Assembly (NCBI GenBank): GCA_011009095.1 | Contig: VTPC01090427.1 | Coordinates: 200,633-264,632 of the forward strand | Source of the DNA: Ignelater luminosus | Lineage: Eukaryota > Arthropoda > Insecta > Coleoptera > Elateridae | Direction of reading: 5' to 3' | Length of the DNA stretch: 64,000 bases | Part shown: in pieces, positions 27,201 to 39,200 of the stretch | Numbering within the stretch: position 1 is the first letter of the stretch | How the letters are laid out: the number at the start of each line of letters is the position of its first letter | Program-made: the position numbers and the translations under genes | Notes under the pieces: generated by a model | Databases searched by the model: none | Seen by the model: only the letters and a program-made list of their open reading frames with translations | Told to the model about the DNA's origin: nothing

Positions 27201-30200
27201 CTGACTTTGCTGTTTCTTCGTTTCATGTATTTATAGTTTTTTCAGAAAACACTTGAATATTTCTAGAATCTGAATCAAAAAATAAGTCCGCTTCGTCATT
27301 GTCTTCATTTTCACTGTGCTCTGGTACCCAAATCAGTTTGCTTGTATTTTGGTCTGTCAGGGTATTCAATGCGCGAAGGTATTCTATTAGAAATCTTGAC
27401 GTCTTCTAAATAGCCTTAAGTGTTACTTGACTGTCTGTGTATATGGTTGCATAGTTTCTTTCTAATTTTCATTTATGCATCTTAACATTGCATATATCTA
27501 TATATATTTTCTGATCCGTCCATTACATCAATCCATCAGATGGCATGGTATTGCTTCAGATTTCTCTGTCAATAGTTACCTAAACGTTTTTGTCCAGGTG
27601 TGTTACTGGGATGGTATAGTCTGATGATGTTAAAGATAGGATTGCTCAATCCTTTTCCAGATTGAGCAGTGGCTTGAGTCTGCGATTTTCAGATTGCCTG
27701 CGTTCTGGAGTTTTAGTAAGAATGTCCTCGCTTTTCCCTTCATCACAACTTGCTGTCAGAGTATACTAGAAAAATGTCATTTAACGTTTACATAGGGCAG
27801 AAACAAAGTTGACCAACTTCAAACGTAAATATCTCAATTCTTTTTAATTGAACACTCTGAATGTTTCTATTAGAGTTGGACCTAAAACTAAATTATCTAT
27901 TGTATAACTACGATTACTGCTTTTTGAGATAATACCGATTAAAATTAACAGTCTTTATGGTGGTCACTTTTATTGTCTTTAATTTAAGACTCGATAATGA
28001 TCCATATCGTAAGATCCAGCGAATTCTTTTTTTCATAGCAAAGGCGACTTTATATGAGAAAACACCTTGGCTTATACGGGAACGGGATAACGTAGCAGCT
28101 TGAAATATTGCAGACTGTAGAGATCCAAAAATGCTTTGGAAAAGAAATTCTCAGAAAAATAAAACATTTCAAGTTTAGAAAAAAGTGCTATTTTCAATGA
28201 CCGAATGCAGTCGAAGTAATTTATTGCTATGTTTTTGGCCCATTAGCAATCTTGAAAATTCTGAAAGTTGCTAAAAATTTAGTAAGAATGTAGCATTTTA
28301 TTTGGACAATAGTTCTGACTCTTGCTGTATACTATTCAACTTTATTTTATGATTTTACTCATATCACATCAATTTTGAGTTAAAAAAAAGGGATTTAATA
28401 AGAAAAACCGAATAATTTATTCAATGCATTTTAAAACTCTTTGTAAACCTAGATTTAAGACATTTTATTGTAATTATTCTGAGTTTAGTATTTGTATTCA
28501 AGTAGGCATTAAAAAAAGAAAAAAAGAGGACGTTATGCAAGATCAAATTTGAATAACAAGCCAAAAAGGCCCTGTAGAATATGTTGGAAGAAATGTTAAA
28601 TGCATAAATAGAAGCCAGAAAACTAATCTGAAAAGAATGTTTGAATTAAAAAAATTTAAACTTACATTTTTTAAAAAGAAATTATTAAAATGATGCGTCA
28701 TTGTAAGGGAAGGCATTATATCGCTGAGTTACATTATGCATCTCAGGCAATAAAATGTAATGATGACACATTTGTTATTTACTATTATAAAAATATAGAA
28801 CTGCATATACTACGTAAATGTAAAATGTTTTTAAGCCATTCTGTTTTTGCAAATCTTTAAACATTTTTATTTAAATAAAAAAATGCTATGTTAATTGCAG
28901 CTGCAAAACGAAATATTATTTTGCATTTTTCTTAAACAAGAAAATTCTGAAATCAGCAACAGACAGTTATGTCAGCTTCCACACTTTTTCTCACTGTGCA
29001 ACGTAATTAGAAACTTGCATTTAAATAAGAGACTAGGAATAATTCATAGTTAAGTCAAGTAATGTTAGTGTTTATTTTCTGTTTTTGTGACGAAGTAGTA
29101 ATAATTTCTGTGCTTTAAAATAAAATAGTATAATTTCTATAACTATTAGAAAAATGAATATTAAACAAAAACATGTAAAGCTGTTCAGAAGACCAACCTG
29201 AAAATGGACAAAAACAAATTTATTTTTCTAAAAATAAATCATTTGATTAACAAATCAACAAGTGGACCATTGACACACCTGAGATAAATGAGTCAAGATA
29301 ACAACGGATTTGTGTGATACTAAATTGCAATTGGGGAAACTTTACTGTCTCATCAGAATTATCAAAATAAATAGAATAAAAATATAATTTATTTCAGAAA
29401 AAGAAAAACATTTTTTCTGTCACACAAAAATTTTAATTTATTGTTTATTCAGCTGTGCTTATTTATTACAATGCGTGGGACTTAAAGTAAACAAATTTTG
29501 TAATGTCCAAATCTTCCCCAAAAGAAGTACAATCTCATCTGCATTTTAAATTTTATTTTTGTTTCCAGATCTAATAGAATAAAAACGAAATTATACATAA
29601 CAAATGAAACTAGGTTAGGAAATCTGGATAAACTCATAAGACACGATGAAAAATCTCTATAAAACCTTTTTTAACAACAATAGCAAAGAAAACGACGTGA
29701 GTAAGCAAGAAAAGTATTTAAGCCGTAAATAACGCAGATTTTGGTTACCCCACCGAATAATTAAGAGGTGGAAAGAAAAAAAAAGGTAAAAAAGAGTCAA
29801 AAACTTGGGTAGAGAGGAGGCGTAAAAATGTTTATGGTTTTTTAAGCCACACTTAATGTCGTCGAATGAATTACCCAGGTGTAATATATCTTTTTAAGGG
29901 CGGAACAGCGAGGAAAACGCTTGCATTAAATAGTAGTCTTGCAATACCTCAACCAAGATTTGCACGCTCATTTTAAGTTCAACTAATAATTCATAATGAG
30001 AATAAAGGTAGAATAGAATGAGTTTAATTTAAAAATTAGAAAATAACTGTGTTTTACGCAAAAGGGTAATTAACCAAGAAAAGTATTTTTGATGCAAAAG
30101 TAGCACCATTTTGTTAGCGTTTCTATCTTAAATTATACGAAATGCGCGGAGTTCAGGTGTTGAAGGTGCTCTCAAAAGGGTACGTTGTTATTTTCTACTT

Positions 30201-33200
30201 ACAAGTTGCTTACTTTACCGAACAAAATATCCATAACGGTGTTTATAAAAGGTCAAATAGCTTTCAGACTTCTCCTTTGTAAACAAACAATTTCCTACTG
30301 CCTTTTCTTTCATCTCCTGAGGGTACATTTCGAGATAGCTACTCTTCTCTTTAACTATGTTAATTTTAACTTGATATAAAATATTTTGCGAAGAGTTAAA
30401 AAAGAAAAAAAATCAACTTACTTCAGTCCCTTGTACTTTCAATTTCATGTGATCTTCTCTGGTGGTTTTCCCATCTTTTCTCTTTTTCCAACAATATCCA
30501 TCTCTGCGGTATCTGACTTTTTTCCGACTGTAAAGCAACATGGATCCGCTTTTGGGTCTGTAACAAAAACAAATTCAAGAAGCTAACAAATATCATCGAT
30601 AGTCAATAAAAGTCTTCAATATCAAAGGTTATTAAATTTTTGAAATTGACATTGCTCTGTTTTACAACACTCCTGTATTGCCAAACAAGGCATATGACCA
30701 TCATCTACGTTTCGTAACATAACCATCAAACTCGGACATGGGCTTTCAGGGGGTTAAGTGTGCACATAAAAGTGGAAGCGGTTCGTCCGCAATTACACAG
30801 CTATATTGTCTGCATAAAACCGATATTAAATTTAAGATAAAACGGTTTCACCAATGTGCATGTCTCACTTTCACAACAAGGAATAAACATTTTCCCATCT
30901 AGTTGCTCATAACGTGGAAAACACAAAGTAAACGAGCGCTCTTTAAAACTTCCAAACGAAATAGGCGCAAAAGAAATATGTTGAAAACGTGAAACATTTT
31001 ACTTTTATGTACTTTTCCAAGTTTAAGATTATTGTCTTTAATGTAAATTATACGGCTTACGAGGATACGGTTAAAGTTAACAGAAGCGAGTTATTCCTTA
31101 CAGTTATTGTATTTTATTCCTGTAAAGTTAGATTGTTTAAAAACCCATTACTTTTGCAATTTAATAATTGACAAGAAGAAAATAATTCGTTAGAGTTATT
31201 TCAAATTCAGATGGTACATATTTCAAATTGAAGACACATGACAGATTGGTTTTGATATGATACTAACAGAATGATGATAAGAGGACATAAACTACTTTGA
31301 TTGCAATCACAAGGGTGCTGTTTTGTTTGTAGATGTAATTATACTATAGCTACTATAGATACAAAATTTTCAAGAACATTCCCATATGGGCCGAAGCCAT
31401 CTAATTTCTGACATGTCTAAATAAGTAACATAATATGTCTGATTAAAACGATAAGTATAACTATCAACCTTTTCATCTTAATATTACTCATTTGTATTTC
31501 TAAGATAACATACGTCTTGGAGGCTTTCGACTTTTTATTTTAAACCAAGACGGATACAAAAGGGTACTCTCGATGCATAGATTCTCAAACCCTAAATTCC
31601 CACTATCGTATTCTCCAGCCATATACCATGTATCAACTGGTTTCCTTCGTGATTTCTCGAAGCTGGTGCATGGCAAGCCTTTTTCAACCTTTTTGCCCAC
31701 GCAACCTCCTATTTTCATGATATACTCCCATGCATAATATTACATACATAATCGGTTCTCTTACTTTTACAGTGCAAAACCATTTTCTCTTTTATGTTGT
31801 ATTCCACCGCCTTTCCATTTTTCAGTTTGTTGATGTTGTCTCACTTCTTACTTAGTTGTTATTTATTCTTCAATTGCTATATCATCTACATTTTTTGTAT
31901 CGTCATTGTTCTGTTGCGTTCTCCGAAAAGTTTATTACTTCTGTTTTTGAGACTAATATAACCTCTACATCTTCTAACAGATTTCACAAGAATTTCGGGT
32001 ACTTTTTTAAACTTTAATTACTAATTATTTTGTTGCTGCAATCAGGTTACCATTGAAAATAAAAATTATGCTGCTGTTGATTAGTTGAGTAAATAACCTA
32101 ATTTTGTCTAAAGTTTATGAGAATGGTATGAAAGCGAGATATACAAGGATATTCTTATAATCTAGTTAGACAAATGCCCAAACGTGAAATTGTTAACTTT
32201 TATGCAACTCACAATATTCTTATTGGAATAACTTGTATAACAATGAGGAATTGTTATCAAACGAATCCATGTTTGAACTTGCCCAAAAGTGGTTGCTCTC
32301 AAAATTCATCTGAACCAAGAGTGCAGGCAGTAGTAAAAAGTACCACAATGCAGAACTTTAATAAGCAACTTTGTGCCATGCGCGATCATTAGGCGAAATT
32401 TTATACCAAACGATTTAAAATAATGCATAAAGACAGAAATATTTAAAATACGAATATAAAAATTTGTTACATCAATGTTGCAAACCGTCCAAAGTAGTAA
32501 ACTGCCATCCAAACACGTTTTCTTCTTTCATCCCAATTCTAGGTTTTTGCCTCCGGTGCCTACGCTTTCTTTAACTCTTCTTCTTCTTATTTTGTATTTT
32601 TCATAATTTTGTTATTTAAATGTATATTCCAAAGATTCTTTTTCTTTTAGATTTCTACTTATATTACAGAATTCCACCATGCAGTTCATTCTGTTTTCCT
32701 TTTAATTACCTGTTGATCCACACACGTCTTGCACAGTATTGCAAAAATTCTTTTTAGAAATTTTCCATAGTTTATCTAAGTCCTCTGCATCTTCCTAGTC
32801 GGTGTCTCAGTTTTTGGTCTAGCTTATTGCAGTACTTTACTCGTACGTCGTCCAGTAATAATCTTCTGTACCTTGTAACGGTAACTTTTCGCTACCGTTC
32901 CATGTACTTCCAGTGTAGTTGCGGTTACTGAGGTTACACCGAAAAGTTAATTGATTTTCTTGAAATCTTTTTTTAATGTATTAAGCTTGACATTTTGCAT
33001 TTAATATTATTATTTTTGTATAAGGGACACTGGGTATAATTAGTTTCGACATGTAATAAATTTATAGTTCGAGTTCAAGAATTTTGAATGGTCCTTCGGC
33101 GAAAAGATTCCTATTTGATTGATGCTAGTCTTGGGATCTGACTATAGTACAGAATATATATTTGAAACGACCTTCACCGATCTGCTTGAGCGATGAAAAG

Positions 33201-36200
33201 TATTTTTTATGAAATAAAATATGTTAAAAAAAGTGTCGGTGATGGGTTGCCTAAAGAAATATGTTCAAGGCTACGTTTAATTAAAAATTCAATAAATAAT
33301 TTTTTTTTCATTACTTCACCGACTTGCTTGAGTAAAAAATTAAATGCCAATCGAAAGTATGAATCCTGTAAAATATGCCAACGTTAGGTTGCCTACCTTT
33401 TTCTCTTCAGAACCATTGGGTTACCAAGTTTAAACAGCTGAATCAAAAGTAGTACCTTCACTGATCTACTTGAGTAATAAATTTTATATCAAAATAAAGA
33501 TAATTTTATTGCGAACACGATGATATAAGGTTGCCTGCGAAAAACTGTTCAAGAATCCCGGTTGCCAGGGTTTAAAGTTGAAAAATTTATGCGTGTTAAG
33601 ATGTGCGAGAGAGAGAGTCTGCGTACTATCCAGTGCCATAGAAAAGGACGCAATATAACAGCTGCACGCGCTGTTTGCCGCCTAAAAATGACTGCGCATG
33701 CGCTTTGCGAGTAAAAGTTATACCATTAGTGAATGGGAAGCGTCGTTTTGGAACAACTGACAATATACTTCAAAAATATGCATTAAATATTAAATTATAA
33801 AAATGACTTTTAAATAATTATTTAAAAACATGATAGTCATATATACTTTTCATGAAAATTAAATTTATTTTATTAACAGACTAAATACAAATAAACAAAC
33901 GTATAAATACACAATGAATAACAAATCAAAGTTTTGCAATACAAATACATAGTTGAGGTAATACGGTTAAGAATAATAGTCTATAGTCTTTTAATTATTG
34001 AATTAAATACATTTGAAAATTTTGTTATTATTTAATTTTCTTCATTATCTGAATCGTCAAATGTAAAATTATCCTCCAAAATAATAATTATAATAATAAT
34101 AATAATGCGTATAATAAAATAATAAGTCGTTTTTAGGCGGCAAACATAGCGCGTGCAGCTGCTATGTTGCGTCCTTTTCTATCGCACTGGATAGTACGCA
34201 TAGACTCTCTCTCTCTCTCTTGTATATCTTCACACGCATAAATTTTTTAACTTTAAACCCTGGTAACCGGAATTCTTGAACGGTTTTTCGCAGGCAACCT
34301 TATATCATTGTATTCGCAATAAAATTATCTTTATTTTGATATAAAATTTATTACTCAAGTAGATCAGTGAAGGTACTACTTTCGATTCACCTGTTTAAAT
34401 TTGGCAACCCAATAGTTCTGAAGAGAAAAAGGTCGGCAACCTAACGTTGGTATATTCTACAGGATTCATACTTTCGATTGACATTTAATTTTTTGCTCAA
34501 GCAAGTCGGTGAAGTAATGAAAAAAAATTAATTATTGAATTTTTAAATTAATGTAGCCTTGAACATATTTCTTTAGGCAACCCATCATCGATACTGTTTT
34601 TAACATATTTTATTTCATAAAAAATACTTTTCATCGCTCAAGCAGATCGGTGAAGGTCGTTTCAAATACGTATCTTAGACTACTAGTAAAAGCTTCTTTG
34701 GCTTTGGCTTATGTCATCCAAATAGGGTAGAACTTTATAGAAATTTCCTGAGGCTTTTGCTTATTTATTTATTTATTTTGACTCCTGGAGTAGACCGAAT
34801 TCGTAAACCGATGTTGTGTCTGAGGTTAACTATCTAGTTTTGCTAGTTTTACTAATTGGGTTCCGGAGTAAATTTCTTTTATTAGAAATTTATTTGAGCA
34901 TTTAATTCTCCAGCGGAACTCGAAGAGAATTGGTTCGGAGTGTTTCCCTAGGTGAGACCGTCTGTGCTCGGCATTCTGATCGATCCCGTTTGTTGAAAGA
35001 TCGGTGCTTATAAGTGAAAAGACTAATTGTTAGGGTAAGTTTTCCTCTTTGTTGTCCTTGCGAATGGTGATAGGGTTTTTTTGTATTCAGCTTTTCTGTG
35101 GAGGTGGTTTTGATCCGAGGATGGGTTATGAGAATTCCTTCTGTGGAACTTGTAGAAGGGAAACGGATAATCTTCCCGCCACATCTACTTGTCAAGGAGC
35201 CTAATTATCAATTGATAGCCGCATCGTGCTTCAAGTACCTGATGAAACCTGCATCGAATCTTCGGGGATAAACATTTTTACAAACCTGCTAAATTTAATA
35301 AAATTTAACATTTATAAATTTCTGATTAAATTTTTTGGAATATCGTCGATGTCTAGCACGTATCAATTCTGTTTAGCATTAAGTCAATATAATTAAAATT
35401 TTGAATCAAAAGTAATTTGTGTTCAGATACATGTTGACGCTAAATTGAATATTAAATATAAAATTTTGTTTTGATAGTCAACAATCCTTTTATTTAATAA
35501 CTGCATGGAGAAAGTATATTGAAATTATTTGTTGCTTCGTAAATTGTTTATTTACAGCTGTCTGCCTCTACGATCAGATCTTATTGCAGCGACTCTTCGG
35601 GGTAAGTGGTGTAATTTTTTTTCAATATTTTTTTACTGCATATTCAGATTAATTAGTCATCATTAAATTTATTTAGTAAGCAGTATGTTTTCTGGCTTAT
35701 TATCAATATGGATGAAATTGAATTTTAGATTGTATTACAAAATTTAAAAGTTTTCAAATTTTCTCTCTTGTTGCCTTTTAGATTACCAAGATTGTGGTGA
35801 TAGATGATAATCCATTATTTTTACTTGTTCATTATCTAAATATTTAAATTTATTATTTCGTCATTATAAAATTTAATCGTAATGCTTCATTAAATAATTT
35901 AATAAAAAAGATTTTTGACCAACTTTTTTTGTTTCATTGTATGTATTCTTATCTTCGCCTAAGGCAACCTACTGAAATTTAGCCCGCCTAGGACAATAGA
36001 GACCCTAATTAAAATAGAGTCAAAATTATTTTTGTAACGCAAGGTTACATTGCAACTTTAATACTAGGCTTATTGCATCTTTTTTTGTGTTTGTTCGACT
36101 AGATAATGATCAGATACAGTTTCACGATTGTTATTTTTATTTTCAGAGAATCCTTACCCTATAATAATTGTGATCCTTTCACTCCCTGTTATTTCCGAAG

Positions 36201-39200
36201 TCCATTCTCAACAGCCTTACTGAAATAACTGCTCTAGCTCGTTTAGTCCCCCCGACTGTTCTTTCACTTTGTCTCAGTCAGTATTTTCATGTCCGTTTTT
36301 TCAAATTCATCTAAAAGTTCATCTTCCTTGTTGTTTTAAACCCTTCACATTAACGTACTTCTAGTTTTAATTTGTTTTCTTTAATTCTAAGAACATTGGT
36401 TCTTCTACTACTTACTAGTATTATTATCATTTATTGAATTTTCGAACGTTTCATGCTTTCTCTTTAATCTCAGCATATTCATCTCTACTATACATTTTAT
36501 CTTTTCACTATTCAGATATCACCATGCTGTTGCGTATTTTTAGCTCTCTCGTATTTTCTATATTTTCATTATTTTGTTTTATTATCTCTTTCATCTTGTT
36601 TAAATTTTCTTTCATATCCCTTATATCCTTAATCGCTCTTTTATATTCAATTACAACAATGAATTCACTTTGAGGGTTCTGGAATAATACTTATCCCCGT
36701 ACACATGCGCACAGATACAACCGTTCTCTTTGGCATTCACACTTGAACTCCATGATACACTTGTAACAGCAAAAAAGATTGTTGTGGTGGCCATTTTCAA
36801 GACTTGCTCTTAAACATTTCTTTTTGGTGTTAGCACCCAACATGGAATTTCCTCGTATTCTATATGTTTTACTAACTTCAGAATTTCTCTTTGAAATTTT
36901 TCTTATTTCTACTCAGACACACACTTTGAATAAGTAAGGTCAATCTTTATTAACTTTAAGTAGTTTAAATCCTACAGGCGTATTTTAATAGAGTGCACCG
37001 ATCTATTAATATCGCGTTGAGAATATTTCTCATCAACTTTAAAATTCTGCTTTTACTCCTTAGTCATGCCCAAGGGTACGACTAGTTAGTTTGGGCGAAT
37101 ATTGACGTTTCCGATAATGGCTGAAGAAGTAAAATTATATACTATTTGGCGACACCCCATTGTATGTTTGTGTGGTTCAAGGGTCCCTCTCTTCATAATT
37201 CGCTCATTTCTCTTGTATCTGTTTAAGTACTATCCCCCTTTATCTTATCACTCTGACTATTATTTTCAATTTCATTCCAAGTGTACGTATTACTAAGAAA
37301 GTAAAGACATAGAAAGTCTGGATTATGTGCAGTTGATCAAAATCTTTACTTTGTTTCTCGTAAGTCTCTTCAGTGTATTAATTAGAAAAATACTAAGCTA
37401 AAATAAAGTTCAAAATGGAAAACGACTAGTCTCTAAAGATAGAAATCTCCGAATAGCGCTTATTAGCTCAAATAAATTCTGGAAGTGATCGTGTTGGAAG
37501 AGTCTGACTGCAATACAGTGACGACTGCAGCCCTGCAGCCCTTCAGTTCTTCCAAGCATTTTAAGATAAAAACTGTTCACTGATCAATTAACCAATGATG
37601 TCATAGCCCCAATTAGAAGAGAGCGGTGAGTTAACCCCCCTTCCTGAAATGCAGAGATGCAACTCGTACACTGGAAATAAACATTTGAGATCTATGGTTG
37701 CTTAACTTCCCTTTAGAAATCCAACCCTACAGCGCATTTCTCTATTATAGAATTCAAAGTAAGCCATGACTTATAATTTCTATAACAGTGCATATGACAT
37801 TGATGCCGTTCTCACTAAAAACAGTTTCAGGTATCACATTGCATACTTTTTGTACACTGTAAAAATGAACCTACTCTGAATTCTCTAATAAAAAAATGTA
37901 CTGTAGTTACGGCCTAGTTTGCGTTCTAGGGCAATAAAGATTCTGTTTGCGACAAGGAAGCTTACTTTTACATTCGAGGATGTACAAAGACTTTTATACT
38001 CGCCAGAGAACTAGATTAATTCAGATATTATATTTATTTCTTAGTTTTCTCTATACTAACCTGTGTTTGTCAAAGAGTGTTTTGATAAAATTATTGTACG
38101 AAGCACTATTCCAATAATAATTGTATTCATTTCTTTTATATTCTATCAACGATGCTTTAGAGTAATACTGACTTTAGAGAGAATCTTGAAGTCATCACTC
38201 TGTCTCTAAAATTACATACTTCGGCTATATTTCTGTCGCAGGAAACACCTCTAACGGTCTAATTAATCTACATATAAGAAAAGAATATTTTTCCAAACAA
38301 TTGAAGTTTATCATCTTTCTAACATTCATAATACCAAGAGCCTGTCCCATAAATGAATCTTTGCAACTTTCTATTTACTTGGAAAGTTCTTAGCAGAAAA
38401 TACATTGCACAATGTACCTATGTAGGAAAGGTTCCAAAAATTGTTCCCAAAACAAAATACTATTGTTTCTTTCCTTTTTCTCCTTTTTTATTTCTGGAAG
38501 TACCATAAATTTCTTCTAACTTTTACTAAGATTTTCAGTTTCTCATTTGCCTTTCCCTAAATGTTCCATGTTGTAATGCGTGATGTCTTTTTATGTGCTG
38601 AATGTATCAGAAACACACAACACGCAAAGATTTTGCGTTAAGTCTTTTTAGTTCCGTGCCTATATTGAGGTCGCCAAATGACTAATCCGGTGCACTTCAT
38701 GTTCTCTGTGATTTATTGCCGCTACGTACTGTCAACATTATTTATCTTGTTTTTCTACGTTTGTGCAATCTCACAGAAATGTTTGCCCTCAGCAAACTTT
38801 CATAATATAACACCATTCTGGATGAAATTTCGGTTTTCGTTATTTTTTTGTAATTATGGAGCTTGGGGACAATTTGTAAAAATGAAATAAAATATGTCTT
38901 CAATCTTTCATTGTTTAACAGGTCACGTAATCTTGACGTTTTCAAAATACCGCTTTTATATTTACTTTATAAAATTGAAAACAAAATGGAAAGTAAACAG
39001 AAACAAATCGAATATTTGTTTATGTGTGGTGTTATATATGCTTTTTCAGTAGATGGAGGTATTTATTTTCCACGTGGTAGACATCATAGGGGTAATACAT
39101 TTGCATGATTATTCCACTCACTCATTAGCCTAAAATAAAAAACCTTTTTATTCGGTAAACATTGAAATTAGAATGTTGTTCGAAAAAAAGGTAAAAAAAT

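Larger units (their letters stand above)
11920..30421 (-). other. Camta intron between exons b and c (18.5 kb), TE-rich
   Basis: Large intron flanked by two CG-1 exons. It carries a complete mariner (13479-14762), a MITE (16256-16403), a weak gypsy-like fragment (about 16800-17150), a defective mariner (18718-19964), hAT pieces (24131-25430), a LINE RNase H fragment (26860-27720) and short degenerate repeats near 26 kb. 12.0-13.4, 14.8-16.2, 20.0-24.1 and 27.8-30.4 kb showed nothing recognisable beyond AT-rich intronic DNA. Confidence 0.85.
33161..34666. mobile_element. Large foldback element with ~535-bp inverted arms
   Basis: A 1506-bp element whose arms, 33161-33691 and 34127-34666, are inverted copies. 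The outer end TTTGAAACGACCTTCACCG on the left is mirrored by CGGTGAAGGTCGTTTCAAA on the right. Matching continues throughout, including GTTGCCTGCGAAAAACTG and the inner edge GCCGCCTAAAAA. The arms differ by scattered substitutions and small indels. TA flanks both sides (33159-33160 and 34667-34668), consistent with a TA target duplication. The 435-bp centre is AT-rich with a (TAA)n run and has no coding capacity. Each arm carries a (GA/TC)n microsatellite. It is a non-autonomous, hairpin-forming element of unassigned superfamily. Confidence 0.9.

Noticed and set aside
30386-30586. 66-codon plus-strand open frame
   Set aside because: Antisense shadow of Camta exon b, whose minus-strand reading is an unmistakable CG-1 segment.
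34902-35195. 97-codon minus-strand frame with mixed composition
   Set aside because: No motif recognised and no supporting splice or neighbour; may be repeat-derived but cannot be supported.
36434-36673. 79-codon hydrophobic plus-strand frame
   Set aside because: Complement of the Lys/Glu-rich LINE fragment on the minus strand.
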